Position numbers and translations under genes: made by a program. A stretch of DNA of 64,000 bases from Blastomussa wellsi (lineage: Eukaryota; Cnidaria; Anthozoa; Scleractinia; Plerogyridae): the NCBI GenBank assembly GCA_947652115.1, contig OX393565.1:24387233-24451232 (forward strand), written 5' to 3'. Within the stretch, counting starts at the first letter, position 1; each line of letters opens with the position of its first letter. This document shows positions 35,991 through 46,141 of the stretch, one piece after another. The notes beneath the pieces were generated by a model, which worked only from the letters and a program-made list of their open reading frames with translations, ran no database searches and was not told where the DNA came from.

Positions 35991-36603
35991 TTCATTTCAG
36001 AGACATGTGTCAAAAGACAATTTGCAAGTTATTTAAACATATTTCTTTCAGTAAAAAAGCTTGACAAGAATAGATACGACCCAACTTTTGCAAATTTAAG
36101 TTCAGCTAATCTCCATTAAAAAACAAAAGGTCAGCAAGAACGAAGCAGTGACGTAAAGTAAATTAAAGTTACCGTTTGGCCATATAATAAACATATTATT
36201 AACCAAGCTTAGTGGGTCTGAATGTTGACTGAGGTCGTGCGTATGGACGGAACACAGAGAGGTCTGGTTAATAAGAGCTAATTATGGATTTCATATGCTT
36301 TGGTTTCTAAAAGCTGTGTAAATCTGTCTATCATCCTTTTGAAGGTTCACTGTCTTCATTAGCCTGCCAATAATATTTTTTCACACCAATATAAAACTTA
36401 ATAACAGAAAAGCAAAAATAACTCAAACTTCAATTCTCTTAACCAAGTGGGTATTAATTTTAAAAACACTGATCTGTATACATTAAAGAACTGTAATTTT
36501 TGTGATGCAAACCAACTGAAAAGCACCATGTTCACCAATGAAATATAACACAACAAAAACTAAAAAACCAATATTCTGCACACAAAAGTTGGAGAGTATA
36601 AGC

Positions 36604-36745
36604 CAGAATCCTCAGCGAGTCAAGGTCCAGAATCCTTAGCGAGTCAAGGTCCAGAATCCTCAGCGAGTCAAGGTCCAGAATCCTCAGCGAGTCAAGGTCC
36701 AGAATCCTCAGCGAGTCAAGGTCCAGAATCCTCAGCTATTCAAAG
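36604..36745. repeat. 24-bp minisatellite, type A block
   Basis: Five nearly perfect tandem copies of a 24-bp unit (CAGCGAGTCAAGGTCCAGAA plus TCCT), followed by a degraded copy. The same unit reappears in the main array at 37140-37330. Confidence 0.9.
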
Positions 36746-36979
36746 CCCAGGCAAAAACTGGATCTATAGCCCCTATTGATATATGGCTGCCAGTTTAGAA
36801 TACTTTTTGAATTCATTTCAATTAACTTTGCTAACCTTGTTTTTTAGATGCGAATTCGAAAGAATTGTTAGCCTGATAGAGGCTAATCAATAAATCAATC
36901 AAAAACTTCATTAACGTGTCATAAACAATTACATACAAAATGATTTCAAATTGGCCCCCATTTACATGTATAGGATCTT

Positions 36980-37545
36980 TAGTTAGCGAGTCAACCAAAC
37001 CTATTCTCAGCGAGTCAGCCAGACCTATTCTCAGCAAGCCAACGAGACCAATTCTCAACGAGCCAACCAGACCTATTCTCAGCAAGCTACTGTGACCTAT
37101 TCTCAGCGAGTCAACCCAGCCTACTCTCAGCCAGTCAAAGTCCAGTATTCTCAGCGAGTCAAAGTCCAGAATCCTCAGCGAGTCAAGGTCCAATATCCTC
37201 AGCAAGTCAAGGTCCAGAATCCTCAGCGAGTAAAGGTCCAAAATCCTCAGCGAGTCAAGGTCCAGAATCCTCAGCGAGTCAAGGTCCAGAATCCTCAGCG
37301 AGTCAAGATCCAGAATACTCAGCGAGTCAGAGCCCAGTAAGAAACTAGACCCATTCTCAGCGAGTCAACCAGACCCATTCTCAGCGAGTCAACCAGACCC
37401 ATTCTCAGCAAGCCAACCAGACCCTTTCTCAGCGAGCCAACCAGACCCATTCTCTGCGAGCCAACCAGACCCATTCTCAGCGAGCCAACTAGACCAATTC
37501 TCAACGAGTCAAGAAGACCAATTCTCAGCGAGTCCACAAGACCTA
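36980..37545. repeat. 24-bp minisatellite, mixed type A and B array
   Basis: Around 23 units of 24 bp. Two unit types share the CAGCGAGTCAA core and differ in the other half: type A continues GGTCCAGAATCCT, type B continues CCAGACCCATTCT. The order is B block (about 36980-37140), A block (37140-37330), B block (37340-37545). Because 24 is divisible by three, both strands stay open over long stretches and give period-8 peptide frames that should not be read as genes. Confidence 0.9.
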
Positions 37546-38970
37546 TCAGGGCTCGAAATTGCGACCAATATGGCCGACAATGAAAACAAAATTTCATCTG
37601 TGGTGACTAAAAGTTCTGGTATTGTCTCCTTCCAGAAAATTATGCAATTTATGCAATTACTCCCCATTTGATTTTTTAATCTGGGGACTAAAAATTTGAA
37701 TTTGGCGACTAAAACTTACCACTCAGGCACCAAATGTTGACTAAAGAATGTTTTTAATTTCGAGCCTGTCTATCTTGGCAGGCCAATTATGAACATTTCC
37801 AGACAAGATCAAAACAGTATCGATTTTGCCAGTTTCAAGCCCAAGTTAATGAATGAATAGTTACATGTACTGTATAAGTAATGCTCAGGGTTCAGCACAG
37901 CTTACACTTACCTTCTTTCCTTTGGAAAGTAAATTTACAACTTGGAAAATGAAAACTAAAATTAGCCAAAACACTTACCCCATCTGGAAAAGCATAAAAA
38001 GTGTTGAAAAAAGAATAATCAAATGATAAAATAACCTAATTTAATTTCCACTAGCTTTGATACTGCCATCCATTTTAAGAAATACAATATTTGGTCGGAA
38101 ATTAAAATTTTTCAAGCTACTTTCCAAAGTATGAAGTGGTGCAAAACATTCATGTCAAGCCCCGGGTCTTTTGATATTTGAATAAACAAATTTAAGCCAT
38201 TGCATGCATTATTTTAAAAAAACAATGAAACTCATCAACAAAATTTAAAAATTTAGATTATTAATAAGACACCCAACATGTTTCAGGAATGTTGATTTTG
38301 TAACGACATATAACAATAAATTTAAGGACATGCTAACAAAACTCCAAACCACAAACTACAGTAATTACTGTTGTTGTTTGCAGTTCAGTTTCTCAAAACT
38401 GATTTGCTTTTTCTTTGTAACAATAACATTCCGTAAATTTGTATGGTGTAGACAATTTTTTAGTTTCCTTGGGATAATTGATCATAATTGATTGGTTCTG
38501 CATGAGCCTGTTGGTCAGTTAAACAGTGAACAAGTGGGTATCTAATAACAGATATCTTGTCATAGGCAAGTGCTAGAAGAGCATGGGTTTTCATTCAATT
38601 TAATGATTCATTTATGAAAGTGAAAACTAAGATATCACAATTGTAATCCATTAGGAAGAGCCTTAATAGAGCATCCATTCCATGAAGCACTCACCTATCA
38701 GTGGCTATTCCAAAAATCACCATTTGACTGTTACCTCCAAGAAGAAATTCTTGTCTCTTAAAAATAACCACCATAATATGTTTAGTGAATAGTGGAATAT
38801 TTATTCTTCTTAATTTATACACATCAGGGTAAAATGTCATAGACTGGAAAAAAGGAAACTGTTTAAAACTAACTCAGTCCTTGTATTTAACCCTATACAA
38901 TTTAGTTTAACTTGAAGCTCTTGGTGTGTGGATTTTTATTAGATATTCCCTTGACCATAAACGAGTAATA
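37546..38970. other. AT-rich interval, no gene seen
   Basis: No exon could be supported. A truncated piece of the mariner-type MITE family is present at 38330-38445 (ATTTGC-TTTTTCTTTGTAACA region similar to 31960-32000). A GACTAAAA motif recurs near 37600-37740. Confidence 0.5.
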
Positions 38971-38971
38971 A

Positions 38972-39325
38972 AACTCATTAGTATATACACAGTCAATGAT
39001 CTTGGTGTTTTAAGCAATCTGATTGGTTCGCTATCTCTGGCTAATGAGCATTATTCACCCCCTACCGAGTGAATAATGCGTAAGCCAAACAAAAACAAAA
39101 TGGCGGGTGTAAACTCGCTTTTCGCCAGTGTTTCGGAGGTCAATTAAATAGATTTTTCAATGGTTTCCTTCTGAAAATGTTGTTGAGATCACTTCCTGTG
39201 TATATACTAAAACAATTATTCTTCTCAATCTCGGTGAATAGTGGCAGAATATTTACCGAGCCGCTTTGCGGCTCGGTAAATATTCTGCCACTATTCACCG
39301 AGATTGAGAAGAATAATTGTTAATT
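38972..39325. mobile_element. Foldback element with a perfect 54-bp-arm palindrome
   Basis: Outer ends TTAGTATATACACAG (38977) and CTGTGTATATACTAA (about 39196) are inverted. Next to them, 39211-39264 is the exact reverse complement of 39268-39321, with only TTT between. An incomplete inverted pair (ATTATTCAC...GTGAATAAT) also lies at 39050-39077. No coding capacity. Confidence 0.75.
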
Positions 39326-39494
39326 ACGAACCAGCTAATGCACCTATCAATGTTATTCCCGAGGGAGGGGGGTCAGGCTGCCCATGGGACTTTGACGGTG
39401 AGGTTTGTCCCCAGGGTGGGGATTTGATTGGGAATTTTGACATGGCCGCCATTTTTCATAGAGGAGAAGTGGCAGATTTTGGTACTTTTGACCA

Positions 39495-40832
39495 ATTACC
39501 ATATTTATTCGCCTATAAGCCGATCCCGGCTATAAGCCGAGACCCTAAGCTTTTGACTTTCAGAAGCTGTCAGATTCGAATGAAAAATAAACGGAAAGCA
39601 TTCGGTTATAAGCCGAGACCCAAACTTTTAATCAACTTCTAAAGCACTCGACATGCGTTGTAAAGTGAGATTAATAAACATATCGTTCGTAAGTGGTAAA
39701 TCGTAATTAAAAGAAAGGAAGTTCCCTCTTTATTCAATGAATCGCATTTATGTTATTGGTCAGATAACTGAAAACAACAGCAAATCACAGAGAAGGTGAC
39801 TTTAATGTGATCTGAGTTTACACGCAGTATACAGTGAGCATAAAAATTTAACCATGGGACAGCAAGTTATACTCAAAAACATCGAATTCACCTGAGTATC
39901 CTGTCTCAAAGCTGCTGGCAATCGATCGTCATGCTAAAAGCTTCTCATTCTTCGTACAAGTTAGCCTTCAAATTAAAAGTTACGGCCGAAGCAGAGATAA
40001 TAGCTCCGAGATTCAGAATACGAGATTGGTGAATCAGGGTGAATCCATGGTTCATCGCTCGCTAAAAGATCAAGCGAACCTCTTCAATGGTGAACTAAAA
40101 ATGTCAGCAAAACGAAAGACAATGGGCTGTTATTCGCCAAAGTATCCTGAATTGGATGAAACACTTCTGAAGTGGTCTTTGAAGCAGAGAAGAGAAGTGG
40201 GGGTGAGTAACAAGCTGATTTCTGTCAGATCGTGTTGCAATGTTTACTTGACCGTGGGAATGGCCACTTCTGATTGGCCAGTTTCGGATGTTGTCAAAAC
40301 AATCGATCGAAGGTTCACAGGAATTGCGGTAAGCGGATTAGTAATTCTTCAGCTAAAGGTGGATTTCCACTGTTTCATAATGTCCTCCACTGGGAAATGC
40401 AGGCTTCGGAAGAAATTCTTGTTGGAGATGATGAGGGAAATTATCATTCAAAACATGCGGGATTTCAAATGCTCTTTACGGCACAGATGATGATGCCCGC
40501 CGATGAAATGCCAGAAGAAAACGACTAAACACTTTATTCTTGAAGTTGCAAGTAACTAATTGGCTCCTTTGGGAGCCATCACTTAAATAAAAGTAAATGA
40601 CCAATAATGATTTTGTTTACGACTAGGAATTTGTGTTTGTTCATCGATAATCGCTCGGCTTATAGCCAAATATACGTTCAATTTATACTCTCGCAGAACG
40701 AGTAGTAAATAGTTTTTTGGTAGAAATACTTGGCTATAAGCCGAACCCTCAATCTTCTTCAAATTTTACCAGTTCTCAGTTTAATTTGGTGCAAAAATCG
40801 CTCGGCTTATAGGCGAATAAATACGGTACGTT
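39495..40832 (+). mobile_element. pogo-like DNA transposon remnant with ends TTTATTCGCCTATAAGCCGA
   Basis: Inverted ends share ATTTATTCGCCTATAAGCCG (left about 39500, right about 40800-40828). Inside, a plus-strand frame (40026 onward) contains KYPELDETLLKWSLKQRREV, which resembles the CENP-B-type DNA-binding helix-turn-helix of pogo/Tigger transposases. After about 200 bases of unrelated sequence, another frame (about 40450-40500) gives KTCGISNALYGTDDDA, the C-terminal tail typical of the same enzymes. The DDE catalytic region is missing and the frames do not join. A non-autonomous or dead pogo derivative. Confidence 0.65.
40562..40577 (+). other. Stem-loop GGCTCC-TTTG-GGAGCC
   Basis: A perfect 6-bp stem with a four-base loop followed by ATCACTT, just after the stop of the pogo-like tail. 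It resembles the stem-loop at 33987-34002 (GGCTCC-TGTA-GGAGCC-ACCA). See findings. Confidence 0.5.
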
Positions 40833-41506
40833 GTCCCGGGGTGGGGAATTTGACTTAACTTTTCAAAAAATATCAAAATCCCCACCCCATGCCTGAACCC
40901 CCCCCCCCCCTCCCTTGGGCTTAACATTGATGGGTGCATAAAAAAGGGAGCTTCGCCTTTAGTTTGACCCGAAAAGTCTACATTTACAAATAAAATACAT
41001 TATGTATGAAAGGGGGCAAGTGCTGCCCTCTTCTTTCATACATTTCTTCGTAAATTTTGGCATTTTCAGGTTCTAATATTTCAGAGAGTTTGCAACGGAA
41101 TATTATAAACCTTCCTAGGTGTGCCAAATTAGGTAATATAAATCGATCTGTCGAGGTGAATTATGTTATTGGAAAGCGAAATTTTGCGTGACATACATTT
41201 GACATCCGTAAAACCTGTTTTAACCTTTCTTTATACGCCGTGTGCATGTAGCTTATATTTTTGTGCACATCAATTTTTCACGAGCGTATGGCCATAAAAT
41301 AATGCAAATCCCATTTCTATATCCCACTTGGTTGATAGATGTTCGTTACATTTAACCGATGATTGTCAATGTACAAAAACATTTTAGTAAGAGACTGTAG
41401 TGTATAAACTTTGCGTCGACCCTGTTTAATACCTCAATTCGAAGGTAAAGAAAGGTAAGCTGCCTGGATTTCTTAACGTTTACAATAACTTTGCTTTGCT
41501 TACCAG

Positions 41507-41577
41507 ATGAAAATGATTGTCATGATGGAACATTCATGTGCACCAATGTTTATCCACCTAATTGCGATGATTTTTAG
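41507..41577 (+). pseudogene. Possible orphan EGF-like exon
   Basis: After an acceptor-like TTACCAG the frame reads DENDCHDGTFMCTNVY and then PPNCDD before a stop. This has the look of the start of a calcium-binding EGF domain. There is no neighbouring exon on the same strand, so it may be a relic or chance. Confidence 0.25.
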
Positions 41578-41739
41578 ACCCTTTAGCTACACAGCTTCGC
41601 CCGCCATTTACCGGCCGGCAATAAGGACGCGCAACGGACACCCAAATATAGTAATGGTTTACTGCAGACGTGCTCGCGCATTTCTCCGCCGTGCCAGTAA
41701 TCTTGAACCCAGTTTCTCTCAACCAAAGTGAACAACAAG

Positions 41740-41840
41740 AAGAAACGCGGGTACTGGGTAGGATCATATAAACGGTTGGCGGAATTTTTAAAGATTTTAG
41801 TGAAAAGTTAGCTTGCCCAGGGTAACTCGGGGGGCCTAAG
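41740..41840. mobile_element. Fragment of the 14379-14641 MITE family
   Basis: GGAATTTTT.AA.ATTTTAGTGAAAAGTTA and GGTAA.TCGGGGGG match the right half of the MITE in gene 2 intron 7. Both ends are missing. Confidence 0.55.
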
Positions 41841-42044
41841 ATAGAAGATGACAAGTCAAAGACTTCTGCAAGGCTGAAACAACGTGATATATTTTGAACA
41901 ATATTTCGGCTGGCCAGACCAGCCTTCTTCATGTTTAGATGTTACTAATTTTTTGACATGAAATTTCAATATATTATGGTGATGTCGCAATACGTATTTC
42001 GAAACTTATAGGTGTGGCGGAATTACGTATACAAGATGATTCCA

Positions 42045-42150
42045 GAGAAAGATAGAAATATCTATATAAAATAAAAATGAAAATAGACTGAGAGCTACAA
42101 AGCAAGCAAGAATTATTTTTATTTTATATAGATATTTCTATCTTTCGACC
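42045..42150. repeat. Hairpin repeat
   Basis: GAAAGATAGAAATATCTATA (from about 42049) is repeated in inverted orientation and ends at about 42147, with TAAAATAAAAAT extending the stem. Roughly 35-bp arms around a 30-base loop. Confidence 0.7.
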
Positions 42151-42404
42151 CCCGGGCGGCCGCGACCTTGTCCGGTTCAAGCATGAACTGCCAAACCGTA
42201 CCATTATAATTCTTTCCCCGAAAACGCCGGAATCCGATCGAGCACACTATTCTTCGTACTTGTTTCGGCGAATAGAAAACAGCGAATTTCCAATACAACA
42301 CAGCTGAGTTTCTACAAATGAAAATTAAACCATACATTGGATTCTGCGGGCGCACTGATAAGTCAAAAACCCTTAGCTTGTTTTATCAGAGCATAAAACA
42401 CTGA

Positions 42405-42606
42405 AAAAAATGGAAATTCAACATAGTACGATACCTGGATAAAGCCCATAACCTTGAAATCCAATCTACACCCCAATTTTACTTTTGTCTTGATAACGAC
42501 TGAGAAACGGGGTTAATTTTGGAAATTCAACTTAGTAAGCGATATAACCCATACCTCGAGATGCAATCTACACCCAAATTTTACTTTTGCCTTGGTAACG
42601 ACTAGC
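42405..42606. repeat. ~103-bp tandem repeat, two units
   Basis: Units contain CTTGATAACGACTGAGAAAC, GGGGTTAATTTTGG, ATTCAACATAGTA and TCTACACCC. The same repeat occurs in three to four units at 44935-45300. Immediately after the first block, 42625-42720 holds a shorter ~42-bp tandem repeat (AGGGATAAGGGATA). Confidence 0.8.
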
Positions 42607-43205
42607 GAGGCCCTGTAAGGGGTTTTAGGGATAAGGGATAACTGGCAAAATAATTTTAGGGATAAGGGATAGCTGGCAAAATAATTTTAGAGATAAAGGA
42701 TAAGCGAATTAGTTCTAGGGATAATGAAAAACAAGTTCGGTAAAGTTAGGTTCTGTATTTATTGCACTCGATTCGTACTTTTTACGAATATTTTGGTTTT
42801 CGTATACGAAAGAAGTAACATCAATCACTGTTTGTACTTCTTTAGCGACCTTTTATTGCACTTTTGCTCAATGTTTTCGGTCATCATCATTCAAGTGACA
42901 TTCTTCACATTGGTCATCCAGTTCCCATCACAAAGATTCTGGTCCCAGCTACTGAATCTGTCAGGCAGGGAGGACATGCTTCATCGACATCTAACCCTGA
43001 GCCACATCTAAAAGAATTAAAACCATGGGCAGAAGGGAAGACAAAGTGATAAGGAACTGTGGGATAACTTAAAAGGGAAAAAAGTTGAAAGGTCTGAACA
43101 TCAAGAGAAGAAATTTGAGGATTTTAAAGCAAGTAAGTACTGAACGCTGTTTAAGAGTGGGTTGCGAATGACTTTAAACCTTCGTTTAGAAAGCATGGAC
43201 AGAGT

Positions 43206-43815
43206 GTGCGACAACAAACTATAAGAAACATGAACACAAAGGACTCTGCCAGTACATTACCTTTGAACTGTCACGAAAGCGAAGAAGCAGATCCGAAGCC
43301 CGGTTGGATTTTGCAGGACTTTCACAAGGTGGAACAAGCAATTGCTGTGGAGGAAGAGATTTCTCCTACCAAATCCACTGCGTCAGAGGTCCTTATTGCT
43401 GAGGGAACTGATGTTTGTGTAAGTAAAGGCTACCAGCATCGAATGCAACCGGCACCTTCCTACCTAGCCATACCTAATGAAAACCTGCATGGTACAGAGA
43501 ACGTACGCTACAGCGAAGGTAACATACTTCGCACAAGATCCCACACTTCCCTGTAAGTTTTTGGCGACAACTGAAGAAGGCAATTTCCAAAAAGCCAACA
43601 TTCTCGGAATTGTTATGAACTGTAAGAAAGAAGATGACAAAATTGCTCTCGGTGAGGATGTGTATTACTGTCTACTTGTGAACGCTCTCGACAATGGTGA
43701 CACCAGGACTGTTTCTGAAGCAATTGAAGAGGAAAGAGAAGAGGTCGACAACATGCAGCGGTCAGACGAAGAAACTCCCCCAGTTGTAACTAGATCAGGG
43801 AGACGCTCAAGATAA
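43206..43815 (+). pseudogene. Uncharacterised broken open frame
   Basis: Two overlapping frames, 43206-43556 and 43477-43815, look coding in composition (charged, with acidic EEEREEVDNMQRSDEE) and differ by a frame shift. The second ends PPVVTRSGRRSR, a string similar to the tail of some retroelement polyproteins. The first ends just after a GTAAGT, so a splice is also possible. I recognise no domain. Either a decayed transposon or an exon of an unknown gene. It lies between the two blocks of the 103-bp repeat. Confidence 0.3.
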
Positions 43816-44934
43816 GTCAGGAACAAAAACAGTTCAATCTATGTCTTCTACAAAATCAAACACAACCATTCCAACCAGCCATCCAACCAATTTACGCCAG
43901 TTTTTCATGCGTCTGTTCTGTTATTGGTCATGAATTGCGCCATCATATTGTCAAAGTAGCCGACAAGTTTGATGGCCTGTGATTACGAAATTCATGATCA
44001 ATACCAGGAAAGACGCATGGAGAAATATGGAGATATTTTAAAAATAAACCCCTTCAGGCGGCTGGTATATTGTAGCGTAATGTCTGAGGCTGAAAGATTG
44101 TCTGAAAAATGAACTGTTGACCGAGAAGCGAATCTGCGAGGGCAACTGTGAAATTTTGAGGACAATCTTTCAGCCGAGGGTATTATCCCCCAATATACCA
44201 GTAAGCCAGAAAGGGGTTCATTTATTTTATTACCCTTTGTTTAATTTCCACAACGTTATTTGTAGCAGTGAAAAAGGGAAAAAATCTAAAGTGATAATCA
44301 TAGTGTAATTGTGGTTGAAATGAATCAAAATTGACTGATTTACGTATTTTTTCAAATCTATGATTTGGCCGAGAAGTTAGAGCTGTAAAGGTGACTGTTC
44401 GTTGGTTTTGTAAAATCGCGCGATGGATTTCAAATCGGACGGGGTAATTGTATGATACCAGTCATCCGATTTTGTACTAAGTGATATAGCGATGTAGTGG
44501 ATACTTATATGATGGCGTGCATGAGGTTAACTGATAACTGAGAATTGGTCAAACTTTTAGCTGCTAGCTGAGATTCGTTCAGCTGAGATGGAGTGATGAC
44601 TGTTTGGCCTAGATAAATGTAGATACAGTGTAACTGTAATGGTAAATAAAGTGTTGGTCATGTTCAATGTCTCTGGGTAGTTTGTTATAGTGCATATGAC
44701 TCGAGGTTTATTTCAATAATGAATACGAATATGATCCGGGATACAAACATGAGTAATCTTTTTCAAAAGTAAAGTTCCGGCATGCATGCGCAATAAGCCA
44801 AAGGACGACAAATATACACCAGTTTATATTTCTTTGTTTTAAGGTGGCTCACAACAGCACATTCCAGATCTTATGATTTGATAGGTCACTACTACCGCCT
44901 ATGGTAAGCAAAGTTAAAAATATTGTTTAGGTGC

Positions 44935-45305
44935 ATGCCTGGAGATCCTATGTACACCCCAATTTTCTTTTGTCTTGATAACGACTGAGAAACGGGGTTA
45001 ATTTTGGACAATTCAACATAGTAAGCGATATAGCTAATACCTGGAGATCCAATCTACACCCTAATTTTACTTTTATGTTGACAAAGCCTTAGAAACGGGG
45101 TTAATTTTGGAACATCAACATAGTAAGCGATGTAACCCGTACCTAGAGATCTCATCTACACCCCAATTTTATTTTTCCTTGATAACGACTGAGAACTGAG
45201 AAATGGGGTTAATTTTGGAAATTCAACATAGTAAACGATTAAGTCCATGCCTAGAGATCCAATTTACATCCTAATTTTCTTTTGCCTTGATAACGACTGA
45301 ATATG
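44935..45305. repeat. ~103-bp tandem repeat, three to four units
   Basis: Same unit as 42405-42606; AACGGGG occurs at 44991 and 45094, giving the period of 103. A small internal duplication (GACTGAGAACTGAGAAA) enlarges one unit. Confidence 0.85.
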
Positions 45306-45714
45306 AATAATACTGAATGCAATAATGAATGCGAATCACCTATGATCACCTATGATAAGCAAAGTTAAAAAAATTGTGCAACGGTTTCGGTTTAAATTAA
45401 TGAAAATTTTAGGTGGCTCCGCAACCGCTACACAGAAATAATTAAAAAATTGGAAATAAAATATATTTTAACATGCTGATCATTTTTGAGTTATTGGCAG
45501 TTAAAGATAAAATTAAGGTTGTTTTTAATGTAATCGAAATAATCTTAAGTTGTTCACCAATGATTAGAAAACGTTTTATACTTTTACTGTAGCATTTACT
45601 GTTAAACTTTACCAATCAAAGTGTATGGACAAGTTAACCCCCCCCCCTCCCCCCTCAGGAATTGGGTGGTCCTATTTGAATTTCTTTTAGACTCAACAAA
45701 TGACAATTTAACAA

Positions 45715-45975
45715 CGGGTTTCGTTTGTAAATAAACGAGTGACATTTTAAAAGTGAGTCTCATTTGAAAAATCGAGTCTGGATTTGATGAACGAATCTCG
45801 TTTGATGATCGAGTCTCGAGACTACCTTTTTATCGAGTCTCGTTTTAATAAACGAGTCTCGTTTTTAGAAACGAGTCTCGTTTTCAAAAAGAAACTCGTT
45901 TTCTGAACGAGTGACGATTGTTTTCCCAGTCTGATACGCTTGTTATCGAAACTCGATGAAGTAGTACTCGTTTCC
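45715..45975. repeat. Palindromic ACGAGTCTCGT array (inverted partner of 32440-32720)
   Basis: About a dozen AACGAGTCTCGTTT-like units with A/T spacers. The array and its flanks are the reverse complement of the copy at 32440-32720. It ends about 170 bases from the stop codon of gene B. Confidence 0.8.
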
Positions 45976-46141
45976 CAGAAACGATGAGTGATCCCTGTAA
46001 ATTACAGGTGGTAGAATTTCCCAAGAGTTTCCCGATCATTACATACTGTTTTGTGTTCAGTTATTTAGCTACACCTTGCTATTTGAAAGTCACATGTGAC
46101 ATGGCTTTAACGTCCTCAGTTCAAATTTCTTGCATTCCTTG

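Larger units (their letters stand above)
29800..36590. other. Long gene-poor, repeat-rich interval
   Basis: No multi-exon gene could be supported in this 6.8 kb. It contains a block at 30246-30340 shared with sequence upstream of the paralogs, decayed repeats at 30540-30900 (TCCGCTGACGG / GATCGCGGGCTC motifs), a mariner MITE (31803-32028), a palindromic array (32440-32720), a stem-loop resembling a histone 3' end (33987-34002) and a tRNA-like sequence (35913-35990). Confidence 0.5.
39341..40945. mobile_element. Composite transposon bounded by inverted ATGCACC.ATCAATGTTA ends
   Basis: GCACCTATCAATGTTATTCC at 39341 and the complement of the sequence ending at about 40938 (GCACCCATCAATGTTAAGCC) form imperfect terminal inverted repeats, each followed inward by a G-rich GGGAGGGGGG tract and a copy of a GGTGGGGA block. 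A second element with its own ends is nested inside (39495-40832). Confidence 0.6.

Noticed and set aside
36604..37545. CRISPR array
   Set aside because: The repeats are directly adjacent 24-bp units with no unique spacers, in a eukaryotic context.
36831..37597. Open frames with period-8 peptides (LDSLRILD, NPQRVKVQ, LVDSLRMG)
   Set aside because: The 24-bp minisatellite is divisible by three, so all units stay open in several frames on both strands. No start context, splice sites or domain supports a protein.
41558..41932. 124-codon minus-strand frame
   Set aside because: It runs across a MITE fragment and a repeat carrying TTCGGCTGGCCAGACCAGCC, with no protein domain visible.
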